A stretch of DNA of 64,000 bases from JASHPR01 sp963844655 (GCA_963844655.1 CAWJPA010000009.1:434001-498000); one strand, 5' to 3'. Shown: positions 51,712 through 61,370, counted from the first letter of the stretch. Program-made: numbers and translations. The notes: a model not told the origin generated them from the sequence alone.

Positions 51712-52488
51712 GTGTCAGGTCGGCTGGCAGTACGGGATCTCAGTAAGCACTACGGCGGCGTCCACGCCCTGCGCGGCGTATCCCTGCAGGTGAGCGCCGG
51801 TGAGGTGGTTGGGCTTGTGGGCGACAATGGCGCGGGGAAGTCCACTCTGCTGAGGATTCTCGCCGGTGCCACGGCGCCGTCGGGCGGAGAGATCCTGCTC
51901 GACGGCGTGCCCATGCATTTCGCGACACCCGCCGCGGCACAGGCGGCGGGGGTGTCCACCGTCTACCAGGACCTGGCCCTCGCCGCCCAGCGCGATGTCG
52001 TAGCCAATTTCTTCATGGGCCGCGAGATCATCTCGTCCGGCTGGCTGCCTCGCCGCATCGGCTGGCTCGACACCAGGGCCATGTCTGCTCACGCCGAGAG
52101 CGAGCTGGCCAGGCTGCGCACTCGCCTGCCCGACGTGCACGCGGTGGCCATGGACCTGTCCGGTGGCCAGCGCCAGGCACTCGCGATCGCCAGGGCCGCG
52201 GCGTGGACCAGCAAGGTCCTGCTGCTCGATGAGCCGACGAGCGCGCTCGGCGTCGAACAGCACGACCAGGTACTCGACCTGATCCGGACGGTCCGCGACG
52301 ACGGCATGGCGGTCCTCTTCGTCAGCCATCAGATGCCCGATGTCCTCGCCGTGTGCGACCGCGCGGTCGTTCTCCGCTTGGGGGCGCTGGCGGCGACGCT
52401 GTCCGCGGACCAGCTGAACGCCGAGACTCTCGTCGGTTACATCACCGGAGCGAGGGACGCGGACACAGCCACAAGCGACGACTCGTGA
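51712..52488 (+). CDS. Sugar ABC importer ATP-binding protein, single domain
   Basis: 258 residues, GTG start with AGGAG upstream. Walker A GDNGAGKST, signature LSGGQRQALAIARA and Walker B VLLLDEPTSALGVEQ; switch His in FVSHQMPDVLAV. It matches the monosaccharide (RbsA/FrcA) class, but with one ATPase domain rather than two, like FrcA. Partner of the following permease and binding protein. Confidence 0.92.
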   Translation: MSGRLAVRDLSKHYGGVHALRGVSLQVSAGEVVGLVGDNGAGKSTLLRILAGATAPSGGEILLDGVPMHFATPAAAQAAGVSTVYQDLALAAQRDVVANFFMGREIISSGWLPRRIGWLDTRAMSAHAESELARLRTRLPDVHAVAMDLSGGQRQALAIARAAAWTSKVLLLDEPTSALGVEQHDQVLDLIRTVRDDGMAVLFVSHQMPDVLAVCDRAVVLRLGALAATLSADQLNAETLVGYITGARDADTATSDDS

Positions 52489-52504
52489 GCCGGGCGAGCA
52501 GGCC

Positions 52505-53554
52505 ATGACCACGAGCAAGGATGCTTCCCGCGTAGCGCAGGCCACGCCAGCGGAGGGAACGGCCTGGGCGGCCAGGTACCTGAAGCGCGGCCACACACTA
52601 GCGCAAAACCTGTGGATCGGCGGGCCGCTAATCGCGCTCATCATCGGCTTCAGCATCTGGTCGCCGTATTTTCTCACCCGCGCCAACTGGCTGAACACCT
52701 CAAGCACCGCGACGGAGGTGCTGTTGCTCGCGGTGGGCGAGACCTTCGTCATTTGCTCGGGCGGCATCGACCTGTCCGTCGGCGCCATCCTCGGCTGCTC
52801 GGGAACCGCCGGAGCCTGGGTCATGGCGCACGGCTTCGCGGCCACAGCCGGGGCCGCGCCGCTCACCGTTTGCGTCGGCTTCGGAGTCACGCTGCTCGTC
52901 GGCGCTGCTTTCGGCCTGCTCAACGGGCTACTTATCGCTTGGGCCTTCGTTCCGCCCTTCGTGGTCACTCTCGGGACTCTGGGCATCGCAACCGGGCTCG
53001 GCTACCTGCTCAACAATGGCCAGGAGATCTCCAACATCCCGTCGTCGGTTACGACCATCGGCAATACCAACCTGGGCGGCTGGGTCCCTGTACCGGTCGC
53101 AGTCACGGCCGCCATCGCGATCTGGTGCGGGCTACTCCTGGCCAAGACGCGTTTCGGCGCCTACACGCTGAGCATCGGCGATAACCGCGAGGCAGCGGTC
53201 CGTGCAGGCATCAATGACCGTCGCCACCTGGTCAAGGTCTACCTGCTCTCCGGCCTGCTCGCCGGGGTCGCCGGCGTCCTGGTCATGGCCAGGCTCGGAG
53301 CCGGATCACCCGACTCAGGGGCCACCGACAACCTGAATGCCATAGCGGCCGTCGTCATCGGCGGAACGAGCCTGTTCGGCGGCCGCGGGACGGTCATCGG
53401 CTCTTCCATCGGGACCGGCATCATCGCCGTCCTGCTCACCGGACTCATCCTCATCAATGTCCCGCCGTTCTGGCAGGAGGTCCTTGTTGGCGTGGTCCTC
53501 ATTCTCGCTGTCTATGTCGACCAGCTCCGCCACCGACGGCGAAGCCGTGCCTAG
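52505..53554 (+). CDS. Sugar ABC importer permease (RbsC/FrcC type)
   Basis: 349 residues with about nine or ten hydrophobic segments. Family boxes: GETFVICSGGIDLSVGAILG, PFVVTLGTLGIATGLGYLL, GDNREAAVRAGINDRRHLVKVYLLSG (coupling loop) and NAIAAVVIGGTSLFGGRGTVIGS. The motifs are those of the ribose/fructose/inositol class of importers. Starts 16 bp after the ATPase stop. Confidence 0.94.
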   Translation: MTTSKDASRVAQATPAEGTAWAARYLKRGHTLAQNLWIGGPLIALIIGFSIWSPYFLTRANWLNTSSTATEVLLLAVGETFVICSGGIDLSVGAILGCSGTAGAWVMAHGFAATAGAAPLTVCVGFGVTLLVGAAFGLLNGLLIAWAFVPPFVVTLGTLGIATGLGYLLNNGQEISNIPSSVTTIGNTNLGGWVPVPVAVTAAIAIWCGLLLAKTRFGAYTLSIGDNREAAVRAGINDRRHLVKVYLLSGLLAGVAGVLVMARLGAGSPDSGATDNLNAIAAVVIGGTSLFGGRGTVIGSSIGTGIIAVLLTGLILINVPPFWQEVLVGVVLILAVYVDQLRHRRRSRA

Positions 53555-53607
53555 CCCGGCCTCCCTTCTAGCTCCATTGGTTCCTGTCCTGACACCTGGA
53601 GGAAGAA

Positions 53608-54614
53608 TGCGCAACAACCGAAACAGGCCGCTGCGCCGATGGGCGCCAGTGCCGCTTGCCGCCGCGCTTGCCCTCGCGGCGGCCGCCTGCAGCAGCTCGA
53701 GCAGCCCCACCACCAGCAGCAGCCCGGCACACAAGCATTACACGATCGCCTACGTCCCCGGCGCGACCGGCGTGGGGTTCTATGACACCCTGGTCAAGGG
53801 CATGAGGGCCAAGGCCAGCGCGCTCGGCATGAGCGTCATCTACCAGGGCTCGCCGACCTTCAGCCCCAGCGCTCAGACACCAGTTGTCAACGCCATCTGC
53901 AGCCGTCACCCAAGCGTGCTGATCGTCTCACCGACCGACCCAATAGCCATGGCGCCCGCCATTAACACCTGCCTGAACGCGGGCATCCCGGTCATCACCA
54001 CCGATACCGAGCTGGCCAGCACTTCGAAGCTCACCAGCCAGATCACCACGGACAACATCCAGGGCGGCCAGCTCGCCGCAGCCTACATAGGGAAGAAGCT
54101 GCACGGAAGCGGGCAGATTGCGTTGCTCAGCCTGTCGCCGACCGCGACCACCCAGGTGCAGCGAATCCAGGGGCTGGAAAGGGCCCTCAAGTCCTCCTAT
54201 CCGAACATCAAGGTGGTGACCCTGCAGTACACGGCCCAGGCGGTCACGTCCAGCCAGACAGTCGTCCGCTCCATCCTGGCCGCGCACCCGGGCATCAAGG
54301 CCATCTTCGGCGCCGCCGAACCCAATGCCGAGGGCTCGGCCGCCGCCCTCGCCGCCATCGGCAAGACGGGCAAGGTCCTGGTGGTGGGCTTTGACGCGAG
54401 CCCGACCGAGGTGTCGCTGCTTAAGGCCGGCAAGATCAACGCCTTGGTCGCGCAGCGGGCGGCCGAAGAGGGTACCGACGCCGCTGAATTCGCCTACGAC
54501 AAGATCAGCGGCAAGGGCAGCGCCATCACCGCCAAGGTGCAGCTGCCCGATGTGCTGCTCACCACCACCAATGTCAGTCAGCCGAGCATCCAGCAGTACT
54601 TCTACAGTTCGTGA
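53608..54614 (+). CDS. Sugar-type ABC importer substrate-binding lipoprotein
   Basis: 335 residues from the ATG with GGAGGAAGA upstream (the frame continues up into the permease). A lipoprotein signal peptide ends in the lipobox LALAAAACSS. The mature part is a periplasmic-binding-protein class I (ribose/RbsB-like) fold: TIAYVPGATGVGFYDTLVKGM, LIVSPTDPIAMAPAINTCLNAGIPVITTDTE, and VLVVGFDASPTEVSLLKAGKINALVAQ. Substrate likely a sugar or polyol; not readable from sequence. Confidence 0.92.
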
Positions 54615-54668
54615 CCCCCGGCACTCGGTGAGCCCCGGTACTTCTGCAGCCCGGGAAAAGAGAGCACA

Positions 54669-55646
54669 TTGCGAGCAGTCGTCCTGGAGCGATCCCCGGG
54701 GCTGTTGCGCGTCGTCGATGACTGGCCGGAGCCGCAGGTCGGCTCCGGCCAGGTCATCGTGCGGGTCAGGGGCGTCGGCATCTGCGGATCCGACCTGGCG
54801 CTGATAGCCGGTCATCGGCCGCCGCCGTCTCTCCCGTGGGTACCGGGTCATGAGACCCTGGGCGAGATCGTCGAGACCGGGCCCGGAGTCGACAGCATGC
54901 GGGTCGGCCAGCGCGTGATCATCGAACCGAACATCCCGTGCCTCGCCTGCGCAGCCTGCCGGTCCGGACGGACCTCCGCCTGCCCAAGCCGGATCAGCCT
55001 CGGATTCAACGCTCCAGGCACCCTGACCGAGAGGATCGCCGTCCCCGCCAGGTTCGCCTGGCCGGTGCCAGAGAGCTGTAGTGACGCCGACGCAGTCTGC
55101 GTGGAGCCGCTCAGCGTAGTCAGATCGGCGATCAGGCGGGCCAAGCTCACTGCGGCGAGCCGCTGCCTGGTCATCGGGGCGGGCTCGCAGGGGAGCCTGC
55201 TCTGCCTCGCCATGGCTGCACGCGGAATCATCCCCCACGTCCTGGAACCACACGCTGGGCGGCGGGCCCTCGCAGCCGAGCTTGGCGCGCAGGTCAATGA
55301 CCCGGACGCCATCGGGTTCGACGTGGTCTTCGAGACCTCAGGCGCGTCGGCCGCCCTCACCGGAGCAGTCAGCCGCGCGGCCCGGGGCGGTCAGATCGTG
55401 CTGATCGGCATGAGCGATCAGCCTGCGCCGCTCGTGACCAGGACCGTGGTGCAGCGTCAGCTGACGATTCAGGGATCACTTGTCTACGACCATCCGGGTG
55501 ACTTCGCCGAGACGCTGACATCAGTCGGGCGCGGCCTGTGTCCCGCCCGGGTGCTCCGTGCCTGCCACCCCCTGGCCGAGGCGGCGACCGCCTTCCGCGC
55601 TGCGCGCGACGTGCCAGGCAAGACGTGGATCCGCCTGGAAGGCTGA
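54669..55646 (+). CDS. Zinc-dependent medium-chain dehydrogenase
   Basis: 325 residues, TTG start (MRAVVLERSP). GVGICGSDLALIAGH holds the catalytic-zinc Cys, GHETLGEIVETG the His/Glu, and CLACAACRSGRTSAC the four structural-zinc Cys. The nucleotide fold reads VIGAGSQGSLLCLAM. Sorbitol, threonine and similar alcohol dehydrogenases are the closest style. Last gene of the transport cassette, so probably oxidises the imported sugar or polyol. Converges on the aroKB gene with only 17 bp between stops. Confidence 0.9.
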   Translation: MRAVVLERSPGLLRVVDDWPEPQVGSGQVIVRVRGVGICGSDLALIAGHRPPPSLPWVPGHETLGEIVETGPGVDSMRVGQRVIIEPNIPCLACAACRSGRTSACPSRISLGFNAPGTLTERIAVPARFAWPVPESCSDADAVCVEPLSVVRSAIRRAKLTAASRCLVIGAGSQGSLLCLAMAARGIIPHVLEPHAGRRALAAELGAQVNDPDAIGFDVVFETSGASAALTGAVSRAARGGQIVLIGMSDQPAPLVTRTVVQRQLTIQGSLVYDHPGDFAETLTSVGRGLCPARVLRACHPLAEAATAFRAARDVPGKTWIRLEG

Positions 55647-55663
55647 GAACGGGGCCTGGAACG

Positions 55664-57256
55664 CTAAGTGCGCGCCGGTGTCGCCAGGTCATGCAGGACG
55701 GCGGCCAGGCTGTCGTCGTCAGCGGCCACGCCGGCCTGCGGCTTGCCCAGCCCGTTCAGGACCACGAACCGCGTGCCGTCCTGATATTTCTTGTCCCGCA
55801 GCCATGCCTCGCGCAGCCTCGTCATGTCAAACCGGCCGGTGGTGGGCAGACGCAGATCCTCGAGCAGCTGGCGGTGCAGGTCAACAAGCTCATCCGGGAT
55901 GCGGCCCTGCCGGCGGGCGAGGTAGGCGGCGGCCATCATGCCCAGGGCGACGGCCTCTCCGTCGTCGCCGCAGTCCGGCCCGCGCACCTGCTCGATCGCG
56001 TGGCCAAAGGTATGACCGTAGTTGAGATGTAGCCGACTGCCCTGTTCCCGCTCATCGGTGCTGACGATCGCCGCCTTCACTGCCACGCTGCGGGCAACCA
56101 GCTCCGTCAGGGTGCCGACGTCAGCGCCCCGCAGCCCGGCAACGTCCTCGCGGAGCAGCTCGACCAAACCAGCGTCGCTGATCAAGGCGTGTTTGACGAT
56201 CTCCGCCAGCCCGGCACGATACTCACGCTCCGGCTGCGCGGCGGCCAGCGCGACATCGGCAATCACGGCGACCGGCTGATGCACCGTGCCGATCAGGTTG
56301 CGGCCCTGCGGCAGGTTGAGCGACGCCTTTCCGCCGACCGCCGCGTCGGCCTGGGCGGCGAGGGTAGTCGGCATCAGCGCGAGCGGCATGCCGCGGTTGT
56401 AGGTACTCGCGAGGAATCCGGCGATATCGCAGATCACTTCCCCGCCGACGCCCACGATGATGTCGTCCTTGTGCACGGCAAGGTCCGCGAGTTCGCTCGC
56501 CGCCTGCGCCAGCGTGCCCAGGTCCTTAACGTCCTGCCGGTCCGGGACCTTGACCCAGCGGACATCGAGTTCCCGCGGCTCCAGCGCACTCGTCACCGTG
56601 GCCACCGCATCGTGCTCGTGGGCCGCGGCCAGGATCACCGCCGTCCTTGCGTGTGGCAGCGTCGGCAGCAGCAGGCCGGCGCCGGGCAGCAGGCCGGCGC
56701 CGACGTGAACGTTATAAGTCCCGCCGGTGCAAGCCACGAGGACGGTCTGGGTCCCTGAAGGTACCGAAGGAACCCGGACAAGCCGCTCGACGATGTCAAG
56801 GCAGACCGCCTCGGGGCGGCGGCCGTCCGTGGCAACCTTCAGCGTGCCGACCGCCTCATAGATGGACAGCCGCCGCCGGTAGATCGCTTCAAGTCCCGGG
56901 GCGTGCAGCAGCGGCCGGTACTCGTCGTGAGCAACTCGCAGCATCGCCTCGTCGTAGCCGACCTGCAGGTACACAACCCGGGCGGAGGCCAGCAGCCGCT
57001 GCGTCGCCGGATGCTCCACTCCCCCGCCACCGAGCGCGAGCACCGCGTCCGGGCCGCGGAGCAGTTCCTCAGTCGTCGCCTGCTCCAGAGCACGGAACGC
57101 GGGCTCGCCGTCGGCTGCGAAGATATCCCGGACCGAGCGGCCCGACCGCTGCTCGATTACGAGGTCGCTGTCGACGAACGGCAATCCGAGCTTCTCGGCG
57201 AGCATGTGCCCGACCGTGGTCTTGCCCGCCCCCATGAATCCGATCAGGACGATCAC
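55664..57256 (-). CDS. Fused shikimate kinase-3-dehydroquinate synthase, altered metal site
   Basis: 530 residues. Residues 1-165 are a shikimate kinase: GFMGAGKTT, DSD, FRALE, LGGGG and lid YRPLL are intact. From about residue 180 comes a DHQ synthase-type domain: GVGGEVICDIAGFLASTY, TTLAAQADAAVGGKASLNLPQG, GLAEIVKHALI, LNYGHTFGHAIE and DKKYQDGTRFVVLNGLG. The box that is normally LHGEAVA, whose His is the third zinc ligand, reads D431-D432-G-E-A-V. Asp can bind metal but this is unusual; the domain could be impaired, or altered to another sugar-phosphate cyclase reaction. GTG start overlaps the aroQ stop by 4 bp, so it is translated with the aro operon. Confidence 0.88.
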   Translation of the reverse strand: MIVLIGFMGAGKTTVGHMLAEKLGLPFVDSDLVIEQRSGRSVRDIFAADGEPAFRALEQATTEELLRGPDAVLALGGGGVEHPATQRLLASARVVYLQVGYDEAMLRVAHDEYRPLLHAPGLEAIYRRRLSIYEAVGTLKVATDGRRPEAVCLDIVERLVRVPSVPSGTQTVLVACTGGTYNVHVGAGLLPGAGLLLPTLPHARTAVILAAAHEHDAVATVTSALEPRELDVRWVKVPDRQDVKDLGTLAQAASELADLAVHKDDIIVGVGGEVICDIAGFLASTYNRGMPLALMPTTLAAQADAAVGGKASLNLPQGRNLIGTVHQPVAVIADVALAAAQPEREYRAGLAEIVKHALISDAGLVELLREDVAGLRGADVGTLTELVARSVAVKAAIVSTDEREQGSRLHLNYGHTFGHAIEQVRGPDCGDDGEAVALGMMAAAYLARRQGRIPDELVDLHRQLLEDLRLPTTGRFDMTRLREAWLRDKKYQDGTRFVVLNGLGKPQAGVAADDDSLAAVLHDLATPART

Positions 57257-57717
57257 GGCGGGCCGATCCGGTCGGGGGACGCGCCAGTCAGTCCGGCGAT
57301 CGCGCGCAACGCCAGCTGGTAGGACAGCAAGCCGAATCCGGCGATGGTCCCGTCCGCCACTCCCGCGACGACCGAGGTGTGCCGGAACGACTCCCGCGCC
57401 GCCGGGTTGGTCAGGTGCACCTCCACCAGCGGGGCCGTGCGCATCGCCAGCGCGTCCCGCAGCGCGTAGGAGTAGTGAGTGAACGCCGCCGCGTTGAGCA
57501 CCACCGGCAACAGCCCGTCGATCGCCTCGTGCACCCAGCCGACTAGTTCGGCCTCGTCGTCGGTCTGTCGGACTTCGACGCTCAGGCCCAGCTCACGCCC
57601 CGCGGCTACGCACGCCTGGGCCAGGTCATCGAGCGTCGCCGAGCCGTACAGCTCGGGCTCGCGTGAGCCGAGCCGGGACAGGTTCGGCCCGTTGAGCACC
57701 AGGACCCGCTGCGTCAC
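57253..57717 (-). CDS. aroQ: 3-dehydroquinate dehydratase, type II
   Basis: 154 residues. Converts 3-dehydroquinate to 3-dehydroshikimate. VLVLNGPNLSRLGSREPELYG carries the catalytic Tyr and Arg; VRQTDDEAELVGWVHEA, THYSYALRDAL and VEVHLTNPAARESFRHTSVV follow. The first Asn-Leu motif reads NLSRLG rather than NLNLLG. Overlaps both aroB and the fused gene by 4 bp, with GTGA overlaps on each side. Usually the last aro gene before the peptidase/efp genes. Confidence 0.94.
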   Translation of the reverse strand: MTQRVLVLNGPNLSRLGSREPELYGSATLDDLAQACVAAGRELGLSVEVRQTDDEAELVGWVHEAIDGLLPVVLNAAAFTHYSYALRDALAMRTAPLVEVHLTNPAARESFRHTSVVAGVADGTIAGFGLLSYQLALRAIAGLTGASPDRIGPP

Positions 57718-58791
57718 CCGCTCACCTCCGCGTAGGCATGCTGGAGCAACTCCTCAGGAGGATCGTCGAGGATACCTGGCCGCGCCAGGCCGTCCAGGAT
57801 GACCAGCCGCAGTCGTGCCGAGCGCGTTTTCTTGTCCACCGCCATGGCCTCCCGAATCCGGGGCCAGGCATCGCGCCGGTAACACACCGGTAGCCCGACC
57901 GCGGTCAGGATGGCACGGTGCCGCTGGGCGGTGCTTGCGTCGAGCCTGCCCGCCAGCTTGGCCACAGCGGCGGCGAACATCATGCCGATCGCGATCGCCT
58001 CACCGTGCCGCATCCGGTATCCCTCGGCCCGCTCGATCGCATGTCCGAGTGTGTGGCCATAGTTGAGCATCTCCCGCTGGCCGGCCTCACGCAGGTCGGC
58101 AGAGACCACCGCAGCCTTCATCGTCACCGAGCGCTCGACGAGCTCGCGCTCGTGCCGACCGCCCGGCAGCGCAGCATCAGCTGGGTCGGCCTCGATCAGC
58201 TCCAGGATCGCCGGATCCGCGATGAACCCAGCCTTGATCACCTCGGCCAGGCCACTGGCGTAATCCTTCGGCGGGAGCGACCGGAGGACCGCGAGGTCGG
58301 CGAGAACGCCGGCCTGCGGATGGAACGCGCCGACGAGGTTCTTGCCCTCGGGGATGTTGACGGCAGTCTTCCCGCCGATCGCGGCATCCACCGCTAGCGA
58401 GCAGCGTCGTAGGTACCAGCACCAGGCGGATGCCGCGCAGCCAGGTCGCAGCGGTGAATCCCGCCAGGTCGGTGACTGTTCCTCCGCCTACCCCGACAAT
58501 CACGTCGGCACGGGTGACTCGGCGAGCTGCCAGCCGGGACCACAGTCCTGCTGCTATGGCGATGTCCTTGGCTGCCTCACCGTCGGGTATCTCCTCGGCA
58601 GCCACCCGGTATCCGGCGCTCTCCAGGACCTGGCAGACCAGCCCCGCGGTCTCGCCCAGGCCATGGGAGTGGATCACTACCACGATCCCCGCGTCAGCGC
58701 CGACCATGGCCGGCAGCTCGCCGAGAACGCCGCTGCCGACGACCACCTCGTACGGGCACTCACCGCTGACACGGATCCGGGTCGTGCTCAT
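57714..58791 (-). CDS. aroB: 3-dehydroquinate synthase, apparent one-base insertion
   Basis: About 358 residues when repaired. Converts DAHP to 3-dehydroquinate. The N-terminal part (58791 to about 58393) has GVGGGTVTDLAGFTAATWLRG and LVPTTLLA; the C-terminal part (58391-57714) resumes with VDAAIGGKTAVNIPEGKNLVG, GLAEVIKAGF, LNYGHTLGHAIERAEG and RHGEAIAIGM, keeping the His ligand. Between GCT (58396) and GTG (58391) there are four bases where one codon is expected, so one base too many. Its metal site is intact, unlike the fused copy. The frameshift may be real or a sequence error. ATG overlaps the aroK stop by 4 bp. Confidence 0.88.
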
Positions 58792-59330
58792 TCCTGCGTC
58801 CCCGCCTGCGCATTCCTGCCCGCGCTCGCAGCCAGCACAGCAGCGACCTCCGCAGCCACCTGCTGCGGGTCCTTCTCGTCGGTGCCTGCGGAGATCACGG
58901 CCAGTTCCTGATACAGCGGAGCCCGGTCATCGAGCAGCGCCCGGAGCCTCGCTCGCGGATTGCCAGGCAGCGGCGGGTGCGGCTTGTCAATTCCAGTCCT
59001 GCGCGCCACCGCGGCGAACCCGGTCTTGAGGTAAACGACCTGTTGGCCCGCGAGCAGGCGCCTGGTGCCCGGATCGAGCACTGCACCACTGCCCAGCGCG
59101 ATCACGCCGTCCTGCCCGGCGATCGCCTGAGCGACGGCCTCGCGCTCCAGCTCGCGGAACACGGGCTCGCCGTCCTCGACGAAGATGTCGCCGACGGGCT
59201 TGCCCGCCACCGCCTCGATACGGTCGTCGGTATCCACGAATCCGACGCCGAGCCGGCCCGCCAGCAGCGGGCCTACGGTGGATTTGCCCGCGCCGGGCGG
59301 GCCGATCAGGATCGCCGCGGGCTGGGTCAC
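58788..59330 (-). CDS. aroK: Shikimate kinase
   Basis: 180 residues. Phosphorylates shikimate with ATP. GPPGAGKST (Walker A), DTD and FRELE are standard. Two positions differ by eye from well-studied kinases: the GGG shikimate loop reads GSG (residues 80-82), and the lid Arg of the RPLL motif is His (H118 in PHPPLP). These could weaken it; the fused kinase domain has both intact. GTG start overlapping the aroC stop by 4 bp. Confidence 0.92.
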   Translation of the reverse strand: MTQPAAILIGPPGAGKSTVGPLLAGRLGVGFVDTDDRIEAVAGKPVGDIFVEDGEPVFRELEREAVAQAIAGQDGVIALGSGAVLDPGTRRLLAGQQVVYLKTGFAAVARRTGIDKPHPPLPGNPRARLRALLDDRAPLYQELAVISAGTDEKDPQQVAAEVAAVLAASAGRNAQAGTQE

Positions 59331-60505
59331 GAGATCACCAGTGATTCCAGGTAGCCCCGCAGGTTGCGGCGGGCTTCGCCAACCGAGTCACCGCCGAACT
59401 TCTCGATGGCCGCGTCGGCGAGCACCAGCGCGGTCATGGCCTCCGCCACCACACCCGCGGCCGGTACCGCGGTGACGTCGCTGCGCTGGCTGATCGCCTT
59501 GGCCGGCTCGCCCGAGCGCACGTCCACGGTGTCCAGGGCCCGCGGGACCGTGGAGATCGGCTTCATCGCCGCCCGCACCCGGATCACCTCGCCGGTGCTC
59601 ATGCCGCCCTCGATCCCGCCTGCCCGGTTGGTACGCCTGCTGATGCCGCCGTCCGCGGCCTCGATCTCGTCGTGCGCGGCCGAGCCGCGGCGGCGCGCGG
59701 TGGTGAAGCCATCGCCGATCTCGACCCCCTTGATGGCCTGGATGCTCATCAGCGCGCCGGCCAGCCTACCGTCGAGCCGCCGGTCCCAGTGCACGTGGCT
59801 GCCGAGCCCGGGCGGCAGGCCGTAGACGGCCACCTCGACCACCCCGCCCAGGGTGTCGCCGTCCTTGCGCACCCGGTCGATCTCCTCCTGCATGGCCGCG
59901 CTCGCCGCCGGGTCCAGGCAGCGCACCGGGTCCTCGTCCACCCGGGCGGCGTCCTCAGGCCGCGGGACCGCGCCCTCGGGCGCGCACACGGAGCCGATCG
60001 ACACCACGTGGCTCACGATCTCGACGCCGAGCGCCTGGCGCAGGTACTGCCGGGCGACCTCGCCCAGCGCGACCCGGGCCGCGGTTTCGCGCGCGCTGGC
60101 CCGCTCCAGGACCGGCCGCGCGTCCTCGTGGCCGTATTTCTGCATGCCGGCCAGGTCGGCGTGGCCGGGCCGGGGCCGGGTCAGGGGGGCGTTCCTGGCC
60201 TGGTCCGCGAGTTCCTCGGCGGGCACGGGGTCGGCCGACATCACCGTCTCCCACTTGGGCCACTCGGTGTTGGCGATCCGGATCGCGACCGGGCCGCCGA
60301 GCGTCACACCGTGCCGGACCCCGCCGGTGATCTCGGCCTCGTCCTGCTCGAACTTCATCCGCGCGCCCCGGCCGTACCCGGCCCGCCTCCGGGCCAGGGC
60401 CGCCGTGATGTCCGCGGTGGTGACCTGCACTCCGGCGGGCACGCCCTCGCAGATCGCCACGAGCGCGCGCCCGTGCGACTCTCCCGCGGTCAGCCAGCGC
60501 AGCAC
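59327..60505 (-). CDS. aroC: Chorismate synthase
   Basis: About 392 residues from the GTG giving MLRWLTAGESHG; the frame goes to 60610 without support. Uses reduced FMN to make chorismate. TAGESHGRALVAICEGVPAG, the Arg cluster RRRAGYGRGARMKFEQDEAEI, RPRPGHADLAGMQKYGH and RASARETAARVALG are the signatures. First gene of the aroC-aroK-aroB-aroQ-aroKB run. Confidence 0.96.
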   Translation of the reverse strand: MLRWLTAGESHGRALVAICEGVPAGVQVTTADITAALARRRAGYGRGARMKFEQDEAEITGGVRHGVTLGGPVAIRIANTEWPKWETVMSADPVPAEELADQARNAPLTRPRPGHADLAGMQKYGHEDARPVLERASARETAARVALGEVARQYLRQALGVEIVSHVVSIGSVCAPEGAVPRPEDAARVDEDPVRCLDPAASAAMQEEIDRVRKDGDTLGGVVEVAVYGLPPGLGSHVHWDRRLDGRLAGALMSIQAIKGVEIGDGFTTARRRGSAAHDEIEAADGGISRRTNRAGGIEGGMSTGEVIRVRAAMKPISTVPRALDTVDVRSGEPAKAISQRSDVTAVPAAGVVAEAMTALVLADAAIEKFGGDSVGEARRNLRGYLESLVIS

Positions 60506-60539
60506 GGTGCCGATCCTGCCATGGGGGCGGGGTTGCTCG

Positions 60540-61370
60540 TCACGGCGCCACGCCCGGCCGGCCGCCCCGAGGCATGACCGCGAGCGCGACACCGCGCCGC
60601 AGCCGCTCACCGAGCTGTGTCATCACCGCGGCTCCCAGCTGACTGAGCATCTCGCTGGCGTCCGCCGGGGCACAGCCGGGTGCGAGCGACACCCGGATCT
60701 CCAGGTCCGTTCCGGTCGGGCCGGACGCGAAGCTAAGCCCGGTGATCGCGGCCTGGGCGCCGGCGGCGGCCCGGACCGTGGCCAGCACGTCCGGATCCTG
60801 GTGCGGCAGCGGCACCGGCTGGCCGCTGGCCAGGGCGGCCAGCCGCGCGCCGTCGACGGCCAGCGGGACCGGCCCGGCGATGTCCACGACCACCGCGCAC
60901 GAGTCAGCGACGGCGGCGCGCCAGACGCGACCGGCCGCTGTGGGCACGGGCCGCGCCCCCGGCCGCCACCTGGTCAGCGCGTCCAGGGAGGTGAACGCGG
61001 GCACCGCCCGCCTGCCATCACGCCCGATCAGCGTGGCGAGGGACATCTCGCTGTGCTTCTCACCACGGAGCACGCCGTCGTGGGGTTCCGCGCCACGCGG
61101 TGGCCGTGCCTCGGCCCCCGTCGCACCGTCCTCCCCGGCGTCCTCCTCGTGGTCCTCGCTCGCCGTGGCCACGACCGGCACGAGCAGCCGTGATTGGGCC
61201 AGCGCGGTCAGGACCGCGTGCTCGCTGCCGGTACCGACGCCGAACGCCGACAGGGCAGCCGCCGTCAACGGCTCGGCCGAGCCGTCATCATCGCGGAACC
61301 TGGACTCGCCCCCAGCTAGCGCAGACACCCGCCAACTGTAGTTCGGCAGCTGACTGCGCACGGAATCCAC
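60540..61370 (-). CDS. SseB-family protein
   Basis: 276 residues (a GTG at codon 15 is an alternative start). It shows an SseB N-terminal domain pattern: LLVPVV followed by MSLATLIGRDGRRAVPAFTSLDALTRW, and a C-terminal domain. SseB proteins are common in actinobacteria with no clear role. A Glu/Asp-rich stretch lies between the two parts. Upstream of aroC by about 35 bp, same strand. Confidence 0.75.
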   Translation of the reverse strand: MDSVRSQLPNYSWRVSALAGGESRFRDDDGSAEPLTAAALSAFGVGTGSEHAVLTALAQSRLLVPVVATASEDHEEDAGEDGATGAEARPPRGAEPHDGVLRGEKHSEMSLATLIGRDGRRAVPAFTSLDALTRWRPGARPVPTAAGRVWRAAVADSCAVVVDIAGPVPLAVDGARLAALASGQPVPLPHQDPDVLATVRAAAGAQAAITGLSFASGPTGTDLEIRVSLAPGCAPADASEMLSQLGAAVMTQLGERLRRGVALAVMPRGGRPGVAP

